From Lachnospiraceae bacterium (GTDB lineage Bacteria > Bacillota > Clostridia > Lachnospirales > Lachnospiraceae), in the NCBI GenBank assembly GCA_014804225.1, contig JAAVAF010000041.1:1-13924 (forward strand): DNA of 13,924 nucleotides. Direction: 5' to 3'. Position numbers and translations under genes: made by a program. The stretch's first letter is position 1; the number at the start of each line of letters is the position of its first letter. Positions 1 to 7,710 of this stretch are shown piece by piece. A model generated the notes under the pieces. The model searched no databases. It was given only the letters and a program-made list of their open reading frames with translations, and was not told the origin of the DNA.

Positions 1-894
1 GAGTTTGCCGATTACTACAGAGAAAAGAAGGGCGTGACAAAGGGCGTTTACACAGAACCGGAATGTGCGCTTTGGAGAGATATTTTATACGGCTCGGAAA
101 AACAGCTTTTCTGGTACTGCGATCCGTTTATGAGAGCGTGCGTCAATATGGATCAGGGCGGCGCAATCGTGGATCTTCGTCCTTATGCGGCAAAGCTCGA
201 GTGGCCGACCGGTATCGGAACAAAGCACGTTTGGGATGCGTCTTATCCGTTCTTAATTCAGGAGAAGTACAGAGCGGGTTACTTTACGCATTATGCGGGC
301 GAGGGTACGGTAAGAAGTGCGAAAGTTTGCTATAACGGCGAGGAAGTTGATCTTTGCTTATGCCGTACAAAGGCACATTTCTCAGAGGAGCCAAACGCGA
401 ACGGACAGGGTAAAACACGTATCCTGACACTGGATCCGGTTGATATTGAGTTTTATGATCTAACGATTAAATTACAGTCTAAGGTTATTTTTGAGGAAGG
501 AAGCTCTGACATTAAGATTGAGCGAAATATCTTAGAGATGTCAAATCCTGATGCAGAGGTAGAAATCAACGAATACATCGTATGTTGTTATGGTACGACA
601 GAGTATTCCGAGGATATGAACGGCATTACGCTGCGCTGTGTGGGCGATAACGAAACAAAGACGATTGATTATGCGTATAAGTGCAGAGAAGAAAGCCTTG
701 CAGGTGCAAAAGAAGTGTCGGCAGTCATTCCTCCTATCGAAACAAAGGTATTGCTCACGGCCTGCGGAAAGGACTTTACAGGCTATGTGAAGGAGGGCTA
801 TGCATTCTCACCGATGCTCACATTAGGTTACACAACCAAGCTCAAGAATAAGGAGGTATTTACGACATGTCTCAAGGTAGAAAAGGCAAATTAA
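1..894 (+). CDS. Unknown beta-rich protein, C-terminal part (5' end outside window)
   Basis: The reading frame is already open at base 1 (it begins EFADYYREKKGV), so the true start lies upstream and only the last 297 codons are present; the GTG at 34 has no convincing ribosome binding site. I do not recognise the family. The visible part alternates short hydrophobic strands with charged and Gly/Asn turns, has no signal peptide or membrane segment, and looks like a beta-sandwich type domain rich in aromatic residues (around WYCDPF and WDASYPF) with scattered cysteines. The FADYYRE segment near the edge is vaguely like the end of a deacetylase or glycosidase-type catalytic domain; that is only a guess. 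The 3' end overlaps the zinc-ribbon gene by 28 bases, so the two are probably co-transcribed and translationally linked. Confidence 0.75.
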   Translation, partial: EFADYYREKKGVTKGVYTEPECALWRDILYGSEKQLFWYCDPFMRACVNMDQGGAIVDLRPYAAKLEWPTGIGTKHVWDASYPFLIQEKYRAGYFTHYAGEGTVRSAKVCYNGEEVDLCLCRTKAHFSEEPNANGQGKTRILTLDPVDIEFYDLTIKLQSKVIFEEGSSDIKIERNILEMSNPDAEVEINEYIVCCYGTTEYSEDMNGITLRCVGDNETKTIDYAYKCREESLAGAKEVSAVIPPIETKVLLTACGKDFTGYVKEGYAFSPMLTLGYTTKLKNKEVFTTCLKVEKAN

Positions 895-1085
895 ATTATA
901 GATGTCCCTCATGCTTTATGAGAGATTTGGATATTGATATGTTTTACGATAAAGAAAAGGACGAGTTCTACTGCATGCGCTGTCAGTACACCGGAAAAGA
1001 GGCGGACGTGCTTGAGAAAAATGAAATGGTAAGATTCCGCTATCGGGATATGGCGAAACGGTTTACGAAGTTTGATTTTGATTAA
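867..1085 (+). CDS. Small zinc-ribbon protein
   Basis: A 72-residue cytoplasmic protein with two CxxC knuckles, C13-P-S-C16 and C36-M-R-C39, separated by 19 residues, the layout of a zinc ribbon. The C-terminal third is rich in Lys, Arg, Glu and Phe and could contact nucleic acid or a partner protein. The ATG has an excellent ribosome binding site (AAGGAGG at about 849-855) lying inside the upstream gene, and the first 28 bases overlap that gene in another frame, so the two form one transcription unit that ends at the terminator just downstream. The fold is clear but the function is not; small ribbons like this occur as accessory proteins for transcription, translation or enzyme complexes. 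Confidence 0.8.
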   Translation: MSQGRKGKLNYRCPSCFMRDLDIDMFYDKEKDEFYCMRCQYTGKEADVLEKNEMVRFRYRDMAKRFTKFDFD

Positions 1086-1106
1086 AGAAACTGTGTATTT
1101 TGTATC

Positions 1107-1144
1107 AAAACGGCTGACACTACAGAAAATGTGTCAGCCGTTTT
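1107..1144 (+). terminator. Strong hairpin terminator after the zinc-ribbon gene
   Basis: Perfect 14-bp stem AAAACGGCTGACAC (1107-1120) with GTGTCAGCCGTTTT (1131-1144) and a 10-base loop. The 3' arm itself ends in TTTT. It lies 21 bases past the stop codon. The A/T-flanked arms mean it could also work on the opposite strand. Confidence 0.9.
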
Positions 1145-1159
1145 AAATGCATAAAAAAA

Positions 1160-1188
1160 TTGACATTTTTCACGCTTCGTCATATCAT
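1160..1188 (+). promoter_or_regulatory. Sigma-A type promoter for argC
   Basis: Perfect -35 TTGACA (1160-1165), 17-base spacer and -10 TATCAT (1183-1188, five of six consensus bases). It directly follows the upstream terminator. Transcription would start near 1195, leaving a leader of roughly 127 bases before argC. Confidence 0.8.
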
Positions 1189-1194
1189 TAAGAA

Positions 1195-1321
1195 TATGAA
1201 TGATAAAAAATGAGGAGAAAGGTTGAAAATTAAAATTTTCAACAAACGAATTTATTTGTTTTGCAAGTATTGAGCATTGCAGCCCAAACTTGCAGATTGC
1301 GAAGGGAGCATGGTTATATAG
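1195..1321 (+). promoter_or_regulatory. argC leader with inverted repeats
   Basis: The stretch between the promoter and argC contains a perfect 10-bp inverted repeat, GTTGAAAATT (1222-1231) and AATTTTCAAC (1234-1243), with a two-base centre. A 6-bp repeat AACAAA/TTTGTT (1241-1246, 1255-1260) and a 7-bp repeat TGCAAGT/ACTTGCA (1262-1268, 1288-1294) follow. The first resembles an arginine-repressor (ARG) box in having TGAA...TTCA halves, but the halves are ten bases apart rather than six, so it is not a canonical site. No T-box consensus (AGGGTGG) or other riboswitch I know is present. The argC ribosome binding site is AAGGGAG (1302-1308), 13 bases from the ATG. Confidence 0.45.
1223..1273 (+). 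other. Candidate leader peptide ORF upstream of argC
   Basis: A 16-residue frame opening with TTG and encoding MKIKIFNKRIYLFCKY. GAGGAG (1212-1217) sits five bases upstream of the TTG, a better ribosome binding site than that of argC itself. The first half of the frame spans the 10-bp inverted repeat, and the stop falls inside the loop of the next repeat. One Arg codon (rare CGA) is present. A second tiny frame, ATG at 1210, reads MRRKVEN and starts with AGG AGA arginine codons, but overlaps the Shine-Dalgarno sequence. Either could be a translated sensor in the leader or simply chance. Confidence 0.25.
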
Positions 1322-2266
1322 ATGAAAAAAGTTTTTATCGACGGAAGCGAGGGCACTACGGGACTTCGCATTTTTGAGCGTTTTGAGGGGCGCGATGATA
1401 TTGAAATCTTAAAGATTCCGTCAGAACTTCGGAAAGACCCTGACGAAATTAAAAAATATATCAATGCTTCCGATATCACATTTCTGTGTCTGCCCGACGC
1501 GGCGGCAAGGGAGGCGGTAGCGATGGTGGAAAATGAAAACACCATCATTATTGACACATCCACGGCACACCGCACGGAGGAAGGCTGGGCATACGGTTAT
1601 CCGGAACTTTCCCCTAAGCACAGGGAAGCGATTAAATCCGGAAAACGGATCGCGGTTCCCGGCTGCTATGCGACAGGCTTTATCACAATCGCTTATCCCA
1701 TGATCGCGCAAGGAATGCTTCCCAAGGATTATCCAGTGGCGGCATTTGCGATGTCCGGATATAGTGGAGCGGGAAAAAAGACAATCGCAGTCTATGGGAC
1801 GGAAGAGTGAGACAGGGAGCTGGATGCGCCAAGGGAATATGCGCTTACACAAAATCATAAGCATTTAAAGGAAATGCAGAAAATTACGGGACTTGTAAGA
1901 ACGCCATTGTTCTCACCGCTAATCTGTGACTATTATAGTGGTATGGTCGTGACATTACAGTTTTACGCGGATATGCTAAGCGGAAAGCCGACACCCGAAA
2001 AAGTTCACGAACTGTTTGACACCTATTACAAGGGTGAGCAGTTTATCAAGGTAATGCCGTATGGAAAAGAAACGGAGTACAACGGATTTTTGGCGGGAAA
2101 TACCTGCTCCGGCTGGGACGGCATTGAAGTTTATGTGACGGGAAATGAGGACAGAATACTGGTGAGCACGCGGTTTGACAACCTTGGAAAGGGTGCGTCG
2201 GGAGCGGCGGTACAATGTTTGAACATTCTTCTTGGCTGTGAAGAAAATAAAGGGCTTGTGTTATGA
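1322..2266 (+). pseudogene. argC: N-acetyl-gamma-glutamyl-phosphate reductase (type 2), interrupted by in-frame UGA
   Basis: ArgC reduces N-acetyl-glutamyl-5-phosphate to the semialdehyde with NADPH, the third step of arginine synthesis, in the cytoplasm. The N-terminal Rossmann start GSEGTTG (residues 8-14) and the active-site segment VPGCYATG with catalytic Cys115 are intact, as is a downstream part with the NHKHLKEM segment that supplies the active-site His, and a GASGAAVQ motif near the end. The frame is continuous over 314 codons, the usual type 2 length, except for a TGA at 1808-1810 (codon 163) between Cys115 and the His. A restart at ATG 1874 would give only a C-terminal fragment. It is therefore a recent nonsense mutation, a sequence error or, least likely, recoding. 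The gene ends ATGA, overlapping the methyltransferase start, so loss of translation could lower that gene too. Confidence 0.85.
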
Positions 2267-3681
2267 TCAACTTACCCAAAGACTTTGAAGAGAGAATGCA
2301 GGATATGCTTGGAAGTGCGTATCCTGCTTTCGTGCATAGTTATGAGAAACCCAAAATTCAGGCGCTGCGTGTCAACACACTGAAAGGAAGCGTGGATGAA
2401 TTTATGGAAAAAGCGCCGTTTTTTGACAAGACTAAGATACGGCGCGTGCCGTGGGAGAACAGAGGCTTTTATTATAATGAGGATATGCCGTTTGGAAAGC
2501 ACCCCTTTCACGAAGCGGGTGTTTACTACATACAAGAACCAAGTGCAATGACACCTGTGTCATATTTGGATGCGAAACCCGGTGAAAGGATTCTTGACCT
2601 ATGCGCGGCACCCGGAGGAAAGACCACGCAGATTGCTTCTTATATGAAAAATGAGGGGCTTTTACTTTGCAATGAAATTCATCCTGCGCGGGCAAAAATT
2701 CTTTCTGAAAATATAGAAAGGATGGGCATTCAAAACGCACTTGTAACGAATGAAACGCCCAAGCGTTTGTCGGAGGTATTCGGAGAATATTTTGACCGGA
2801 TACTCGTCGATGCGCCGTGTTCGGGCGAGGGAATGTTTCGAAAAAATGAAGAGGCGTGCAGCGAGTGGAGTCTTGAAAATGTACAGCTTTGTGCTGACAG
2901 ACAGGATGAGATTTTGGACTGCGCTGACTTGATGCTGCGTCCGGGAGGAAGACTTGTGTATTCCACCTGTACCTTTGCACCGGAAGAAAATGAGGGGAGT
3001 GTGGCAAGGTTTCTTGACCGCCATCCGGAGTATGAGATCGTTAAGATTGCTAAATACGAGGGAATGAGCGGCGGCAGAGCAGAGTGGGCGGGAGATTTGA
3101 AGGCAGAAAATATCGAGGATACCATAAGACTTTTCCCACATTTGATAGACGGAGAGGGACATTATCTGGCGGTGCTGCAGAAAGCCGGTGAAGTGCCGAA
3201 CGGTTATCGGGGATTTTTGCAAAACGGAGTGCAAAAGGGCATTCCCGCAAAAGAAGAGAAAGAGTTTCTTGCGTTTCAGAAGGACTATTTGAAAAGAAAT
3301 CTTTTGGAGGAGAAGGAGGAGCGTCTTCTTCGGTTTGGAGAGCAGTTATATTTGATGCCGCAAGGGATGCCTTCCATCCATAAGTTAAAGGTATTGCGTG
3401 CAGGGTTACATCTTGGGACGCTGAAGAAAAACCGTTTTGAGCCGTCACACGCACTGGCGCTTGCGCTCACGAAAGATGAGGTACAGTATCATATGGAGCT
3501 TTGCCCCAATGGGAAGAAAAGTGACATGAGTGTCATAAATTCTTATCTGAATGGACAGACCTTAACCTATGAAGGAGAAAAGGGCTGGTATCTGATGACC
3601 TATAACGGCTACAGTATCGGATGGGGAAAACTTGCAGGGCAGATTATGAAAAACCACTATCCAAAAGGACTTAGGAAATAG
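2263..3681 (+). CDS. rsmF: RsmF/NOL1-NOP2-Sun type 16S rRNA m5C methyltransferase
   Basis: A 472-residue SAM-dependent RNA cytosine-C5 methyltransferase. The N-terminal part (to about residue 90) is the usual RNA-binding lead-in with QALRVNTLK. The Rossmann catalytic domain follows with motif I LDLCAAPGGKTTQIA (111-125), the PC motif DAPCSGEGMFRK (183-194, Cys186) and the catalytic TC motif YSTCTFAPEENE (233-244, Cys236). Both cysteines required by the family mechanism are present. Residues from about 290 to the end, finishing GYSIGWGKLAGQIMKNHYPKG, match the extra C-terminal RNA-binding region of RsmF-like proteins rather than RsmB. The length is normal for the Firmicutes members. The ATG overlaps the argC stop (ATGA), implying translational coupling, with a weak AAGGG nearby. 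The exact rRNA position modified cannot be read from the sequence. Confidence 0.9.
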   Translation: MINLPKDFEERMQDMLGSAYPAFVHSYEKPKIQALRVNTLKGSVDEFMEKAPFFDKTKIRRVPWENRGFYYNEDMPFGKHPFHEAGVYYIQEPSAMTPVSYLDAKPGERILDLCAAPGGKTTQIASYMKNEGLLLCNEIHPARAKILSENIERMGIQNALVTNETPKRLSEVFGEYFDRILVDAPCSGEGMFRKNEEACSEWSLENVQLCADRQDEILDCADLMLRPGGRLVYSTCTFAPEENEGSVARFLDRHPEYEIVKIAKYEGMSGGRAEWAGDLKAENIEDTIRLFPHLIDGEGHYLAVLQKAGEVPNGYRGFLQNGVQKGIPAKEEKEFLAFQKDYLKRNLLEEKEERLLRFGEQLYLMPQGMPSIHKLKVLRAGLHLGTLKKNRFEPSHALALALTKDEVQYHMELCPNGKKSDMSVINSYLNGQTLTYEGEKGWYLMTYNGYSIGWGKLAGQIMKNHYPKGLRK

Positions 3682-3745
3682 TGTGAGAAGAACTTCTAAC
3701 GCTCACAGCAAAGGCTGTTTCGCGAAGAAGTTCTAAGTCTCACAC
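3681..3745. repeat. Long composite inverted repeat (REP-like) after rsmF
   Basis: The outer arms GTGTGAGA (3681-3688) and TCTCACAC (3738-3745) are perfect. The inner arms AGAACTTCT (3689-3697) and AGAAGTTCT (3726-3734) are perfect, with a 3-base bulge between outer and inner stems on one side. A small hairpin ACAGC/GCTGT (3705-3709, 3714-3718) sits at the tip. Because AGAANTTCT is itself palindromic, the two halves are also imperfect direct repeats (GAAGAANTTCTAAN...CTCACA). This is more elaborate than an ordinary terminator and looks like a dispersed intergenic palindrome. Confidence 0.6.
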
Positions 3746-3746
3746 A

Positions 3747-3774
3747 AGAGAATGCCACAAAACAGGCATTCTCT
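3747..3774 (+). terminator. Terminator-like hairpin downstream of rsmF
   Basis: Perfect 10-bp stem AGAGAATGCC (3747-3756) with GGCATTCTCT (3765-3774) and loop ACAAAACA. There is no real U-run after it (GCACAAATTTG follows), so termination may be partial and some read-through into the MATE genes is likely. Confidence 0.55.
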
Positions 3775-3813
3775 GCACAAATTTGTATGTTATCAATGTA
3801 GTGGAGAATTGAG

Positions 3814-5172
3814 ATGAAATCATCAAAAACCACATTAAACTTGACGCAGGGCAGACCGTTAAAGCTGATCTTACTGTTTGCGATTCCTGTGTTTTTAGGT
3901 AATCTTTTTCAAATTTTATATAATCTTGTCGATACAAAAATTGTGGGAAGTATCTTGGGCGAGGATGCGCTTGCGGCTGTGGGCGCCGTGTCATCGCTCT
4001 ATACGCTGCTTACAGGTTTTTTTAACGGACTAAGCCTTGGTTTTAGTGTCATCACTTCAAGATATTTTGGCTGTGGTGACGAAAAAGGATTGAAACAAAA
4101 TGTGGCGGGCTCCATTTTGTTGGGATTTGTCACGGCAGCAGGTATCATTGTTGCAGTCGCGCTGTTTTTAAAGCCAATCATAAACCTCTTAAATGTGCCG
4201 AACAAACAGCTTGATATGGCACATACATACATATGCATTCTCGTGTGGGGAATGTTTATCACACTTGCCTACAACCTTTGTGCAAATATGCTTCGAGCAA
4301 TCGGAGATTCGTTTACACCGCTTATTTTTCTTGTTATTGCGTCTGTGTTAAATGTTATTTTAGACTACACGTTTATCCTCGGATTGAATATGGGCGTAAA
4401 AGGCGCGGCTGTAGCAACGGTATTGTCTCAGCTGGTGTCCGTGGTCTTGTGCTTGATTCGAATATACACAAGTTTCCCGATTTTGCATATTTCAAAGTCC
4501 GATTTTGCACTCACCAAAAGTCAGATTTTTGCGATGTATGAGAGTGGGCTTTCTATGGGATTGATGTCAAGCCTGGTCAACTTTGGAACCTTGGTACTCC
4601 AAAGCGGCATCAATCAGCTTGGCACAAATATCATTGTGGCGCACACGTCGGCGCGTAAAGTATTTGAAATCTGGAATCTTCCGGTCAGTGTTCTAGGTTC
4701 TTCGATGGCGACATATTGTGGTCAGAATTACGGCGCAGGAAAGTATGACCGAATCCGCAAGGGCATGAAAGATGCGCTGATTTTGGGAAGCATTTGGATT
4801 GCGATTATCTTTATACTTGCGCATACCGTTTCACCCTATCTGATCGCGTTTCTTGCAAGCACGAAAAATGAGGAGATCATTTACTGGGGTGCGACTTACT
4901 TGAAAGTGGATATGTCCTTTTTGCTTATCGTTGTGTTTATTGTGGTTTTGCGCAATTCCATGCAAGGCTTTGGCGATTACAGGACGCCGATCCTCTCAAG
5001 CTTTATTGAACTTACGGGAAAACTAGTGTTTACCTTTGTGTTTGTGCGGCTGTTTGGCTATTGGGGAATTATCTGGACAGAGCCGGTGATTTGGTCTTTG
5101 ATGGTGATACCGCTGATTGTGATGACTTTGCGAAATCCGATTTGGCGTTCCGGGAAACAGAGTGTCAATTAG
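3814..5172 (+). CDS. MATE family multidrug efflux transporter (first of a tandem pair)
   Basis: A 452-residue integral membrane protein with about 12 hydrophobic segments in two homologous halves, the MatE fold, expected to export cationic drugs or metabolites in exchange for Na+ or H+. It begins with the family-typical LTQGRPLKLILLFAIPVFLG and IVGSILGEDALAAVGAVSSL (first helices), and contains the conserved GAVSSL and GQNYGAGKYDRIRKGM segments, the latter opening the second half. No signal peptide is cleaved in this family. The ATG has GTGGAGA seven bases upstream. No clear promoter is seen between the preceding hairpins and the start, so expression may rely on read-through. The substrate cannot be told from the sequence. 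Confidence 0.9.
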   Translation: MKSSKTTLNLTQGRPLKLILLFAIPVFLGNLFQILYNLVDTKIVGSILGEDALAAVGAVSSLYTLLTGFFNGLSLGFSVITSRYFGCGDEKGLKQNVAGSILLGFVTAAGIIVAVALFLKPIINLLNVPNKQLDMAHTYICILVWGMFITLAYNLCANMLRAIGDSFTPLIFLVIASVLNVILDYTFILGLNMGVKGAAVATVLSQLVSVVLCLIRIYTSFPILHISKSDFALTKSQIFAMYESGLSMGLMSSLVNFGTLVLQSGINQLGTNIIVAHTSARKVFEIWNLPVSVLGSSMATYCGQNYGAGKYDRIRKGMKDALILGSIWIAIIFILAHTVSPYLIAFLASTKNEEIIYWGATYLKVDMSFLLIVVFIVVLRNSMQGFGDYRTPILSSFIELTGKLVFTFVFVRLFGYWGIIWTEPVIWSLMVIPLIVMTLRNPIWRSGKQSVN

Positions 5173-5199
5173 GAAAATATATGAGAGAGGGGAAACGAT

Positions 5200-6564
5200 T
5201 TGAAAAAGAAATATGAAATAGATATGTGCAGCGGTTCCGTATTTCAAAAAATGCTGCTTTTTGCAATACCGCTGATGTGTTCAAGCATTTTACAGTTGTT
5301 GTTTAACGCGGCGGATATTGTGGTGGTGGGACGCTTTGCGGGCGATAACGCGCTTGCGGCAGTCGGCTCTAACAGTTCGTTGATCAATCTGCTCACGAAT
5401 GTGTTTGTCGGTCTTTCGATTGGAACAAACGTTCTGACAGCACAGTATTACGGCGGAAAAAAGGAGAAGGATTTAAAGGAAACAGTTCATACATCGATCC
5501 TTTTGAGCATTTGCAGCGGTCTGATCTTGACCGTGATTGGAATTGTGGGAGCAAAACCGCTTTTGGAACTGATGCAGGCACCGGAGGAAGTGTTAAATCT
5601 TGCAGTGATCTATCTGCGGATTTATTTTCTTGGAATGACATCAACAATGGTATATAATTTCGGAAGCGCGATTTTGCGTGCCGTCGGTGATACTCAAAGA
5701 CCGCTCTATTATTTGCTGGGCGCGGGAATCATCAATGTTATTTTAAATCTCTTTTTTGTGATCACTTGTCATATGGGTGTGGCAGGCGTGGCGGCGGCAA
5801 CCGCAATTTCTCAGACGATTTCGGCATTTTTGGTGGTGCGATGTCTGATGAAGGAACAGGGTGGAATTCATCTGGATCTGAGAGAGCTGAAAATCAACGG
5901 GGAAAAGTTTGCAAGAATTGTCCGCATCGGTCTGCCCGCGGGATTTCAGGGAATGGTATTTTCCCTTTCCAATGTGGTCATTCAGTCGGCAGTCAACTCC
6001 TTTGGTGCAGTCGCAGTTGCGGGGAATTCGGCAGCGGCAAATATTGAGGGCTTTGTCTATATGGCGATGAATGCGTTTTATCAGGCGACCATTTCTTTTA
6101 CCAGTCAGAATTACGGTGCGCGGGAATACAAACGGATTTATAAAATCTTGTTTGCGGGAGAACTTTATGTCATTATCACGGGCGTTTTGCTCGGAAATCT
6201 TGCGCTGTTTTTCGGAAAATCGCTTCTTGGCATTTATTCGCCGAGTGCGGACGTGGTTGCTGCGGGATTGGGACGAATGCAAATAATCTGTACGCTTTAT
6301 GCGTTGTGTGGTATGATGGATGTATTCGTGGGCGCATTGCGAGGGATTGGCTACTCCGTTGTGCCGATGATTGTATCGTTGATCGGTGCGTGCGGACTGC
6401 GGCTTTTGTGGATTGCAACGATATTTCAGATGCCGCAGTATCACAGTATGAGAACAATTTATATCTCGTATCCTGTGACATGGACGATCACGTTTTTGGT
6501 GCACGCAATCACATTTTTGATTGTTTCGCGCAGGGCACTTCGAAGTGATACTATGCAAATGTAA
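5200..6564 (+). CDS. MATE family multidrug efflux transporter (second of a tandem pair)
   Basis: A 454-residue MATE transporter, paralogous to its upstream neighbour and 27 bases behind it, so very likely in the same operon. About 12 membrane segments are visible, with FAIPLMCSSILQLLFNAADI (helix 1), VVVGRFAGDNALAAVGSNSSL (loop and helix 2) and TSQNYGAREYKRIYK in the second half. The start is TTG at 5200: AGAGGGG (5186-5192) lies seven bases upstream, whereas the first in-frame ATG is at codon 9 without a ribosome binding site. The two proteins differ clearly along their length, so this is an old duplication or two separately acquired relatives rather than a recent copy. No terminator is obvious after it. 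Confidence 0.9.
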   Translation: MKKKYEIDMCSGSVFQKMLLFAIPLMCSSILQLLFNAADIVVVGRFAGDNALAAVGSNSSLINLLTNVFVGLSIGTNVLTAQYYGGKKEKDLKETVHTSILLSICSGLILTVIGIVGAKPLLELMQAPEEVLNLAVIYLRIYFLGMTSTMVYNFGSAILRAVGDTQRPLYYLLGAGIINVILNLFFVITCHMGVAGVAAATAISQTISAFLVVRCLMKEQGGIHLDLRELKINGEKFARIVRIGLPAGFQGMVFSLSNVVIQSAVNSFGAVAVAGNSAAANIEGFVYMAMNAFYQATISFTSQNYGAREYKRIYKILFAGELYVIITGVLLGNLALFFGKSLLGIYSPSADVVAAGLGRMQIICTLYALCGMMDVFVGALRGIGYSVVPMIVSLIGACGLRLLWIATIFQMPQYHSMRTIYISYPVTWTITFLVHAITFLIVSRRALRSDTMQM

Positions 6565-6636
6565 AATGTGGAAAAATAGATAAAAATGTCACAAAGACCA
6601 TATAAGAACCGGTTGTCTAATAGAAATCTTGTAATA

Positions 6637-6645
6637 TGAGATAAT
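6637..6645 (+). promoter_or_regulatory. Candidate extended -10 promoter for the regulator-agrA-agrC unit
   Basis: TGAGATAAT is an extended -10 element (TG-n-GATAAT) about 80 bases before the HTH gene. The base block 17 upstream (CTAATA) is not a -35, which suits an activator-dependent promoter. Downstream, GCGAAC (6657) and GCGAAAC (6679) recur 22 bases apart, about two helical turns, the spacing of many LytTR binding sites, though the sequence does not match the staphylococcal AgrA site. The rest of 6565-6723 shows no gene or terminator. Confidence 0.35.
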
Positions 6646-6723
6646 ACAAAAAGGTAGCGAACGATAGGTAATATGTTTGCGAAACTTGTATGAGAAATTA
6701 TTTCATATAGAGGTGAATGACAA

Positions 6724-6966
6724 TTGAAGACACAAGAGGCAGTAGTGTGCAGAATCAAGAAACTTTGTGACGAAAGGAACATGAAGGTATCACAATTAGC
6801 GTATAATGCGGGAATGCCGCCATCAACATTGAAAAATATTATGAACGGCAACAGCAAAAATACGGGAATTGTGACGATTAAAGTAATATGCGATGGTTTA
6901 AATATACCGCTGGATGAATTTTTTCACAGCGGGCTGTTCCATGATTTGGAACAGGAAATCGGATAG
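6724..6966 (+). CDS. Small Cro/CI-type (XRE) HTH regulator
   Basis: An 80-residue DNA-binding protein consisting almost entirely of one XRE helix-turn-helix domain (about residues 8-68): IKKLCDERNMKVSQLAYNAG (helices 1-2), then MPPSTLKNIMNG (recognition helix and turn), followed by VICDGLNIPLDEFF, the usual fourth and fifth helices. There is no effector domain. The start is TTG at 6724 with GAGGTG (6710-6715) eight bases upstream; an ATG at 6717 is in another frame and stops quickly. It is followed 18 bases later by the LytTR response regulator and is probably co-transcribed with it and the kinase. It may tune the agr circuit or repress its own unit; no operator is proven. Confidence 0.85.
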   Translation: MKTQEAVVCRIKKLCDERNMKVSQLAYNAGMPPSTLKNIMNGNSKNTGIVTIKVICDGLNIPLDEFFHSGLFHDLEQEIG

Positions 6967-6984
6967 CGTAGGGTATGCTGTAAT

Positions 6985-7710
6985 ATGAAGAGAAATGTAT
7001 TGATAATAGAGGACAATAAAACATGTAGAGAAGCACTGGCAGGATTGACACGAGAATGTGACACTGTCGGTGCTGTTTTTTGCGTTGATAATAGTGCGGA
7101 CGCATACAAGTATGCAATTGAGGAAGAAATAGATTTGTTTCTGGTTGATATTGTGTTGGAGGGTGAAGATGCGCATGATGTTTCAGGAATTGTGTTTGTT
7201 GATGAACTTAGGAAAATGAAACGTTATGCGTTCACGCCTGTTATTTTTATCACAAGTCTTGTTGACGAAGCGATGAATGCGTTTCATAATTTGCACTGTT
7301 TTGATTATATAGAAAAGCCGTTTGACATGGAAAAGGTGCGGAAAGTAATAAGTGCTGCGCTTGAGGCGCCGCTCAGCAATGATCGGGAGAAAGAAGTGTT
7401 TTACTATAAGAAGGACGGAGTGCTTTATGCGTTAAACTTTGATAGAATAATTTATCTGGAAGCATCTTTTCGAAGTATTACAATCCATACGCTTGACGAA
7501 ACGGTTGAGCTGAATTATATGTCGTTAAAACGACTTATCACAGAATTGCCAAGAAGACTGTTTCTTCAGTGCAGCAGAAATGTAGTTGTGAATCGAATGT
7601 TTATTGAGTATGTTGATAAGGCAAATCAGATTGTGAAACTTAGGAATGGGGATACGGTTAAGATTGGTGGGAAGATGAAGAAAGGATTTTTGGATGAGTT
7701 ATGCTTGTAA
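6985..7710 (+). CDS. agrA: LytTR-family response regulator (AgrA-like)
   Basis: A 241-residue two-component regulator. The N-terminal receiver domain (about 1-125) has the acidic pair E9-D10, the phospho-accepting D55 in DLFLVDIVL, T90 in FITS and K111 in YIEKPF, so all catalytic residues are present. The C-terminal half (about 135-240) is a LytTR DNA-binding domain with DRIIYLEASFRSITIHT, ETVELNYMSLKRLI, FLQCSRNVVVN and VKLRNGDTVKIGGKMKKGF, the arrangement found in AgrA, which binds paired direct repeats at target promoters. It overlaps the kinase gene by 10 bases and follows the small HTH gene by 18, forming a regulator-RR-HK unit. The ribosome binding site is weak (AGGGT about 10 bases upstream). 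Pairing with the convergent agrBD supports an AgrA role. Confidence 0.92.
   Translation: MKRNVLIIEDNKTCREALAGLTRECDTVGAVFCVDNSADAYKYAIEEEIDLFLVDIVLEGEDAHDVSGIVFVDELRKMKRYAFTPVIFITSLVDEAMNAFHNLHCFDYIEKPFDMEKVRKVISAALEAPLSNDREKEVFYYKKDGVLYALNFDRIIYLEASFRSITIHTLDETVELNYMSLKRLITELPRRLFLQCSRNVVVNRMFIEYVDKANQIVKLRNGDTVKIGGKMKKGFLDELCL

Noticed and set aside
1195..1321. T-box riboswitch upstream of argC
   Set aside because: The leader is short and lacks the conserved T-box sequence and a terminator/antiterminator pair with a U-run.
1808..1850. Selenocysteine recoding of the argC UGA
   Set aside because: The UGA does not sit at the catalytic Cys, no clear SECIS-like hairpin follows it, and ArgC is not a known selenoprotein family.
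5743..6558. 271-codon minus-strand frame inside the second MATE gene
   Set aside because: It is the shadow of a clear membrane transporter gene; the product is His/Arg/Lys-rich with no domain.
3814..6564. MATE transporters as exporters of the agr signal
   Set aside because: AgrB itself handles processing and export in known systems, the MATE genes are a separate unit, and nothing in the sequence links them to the peptide.
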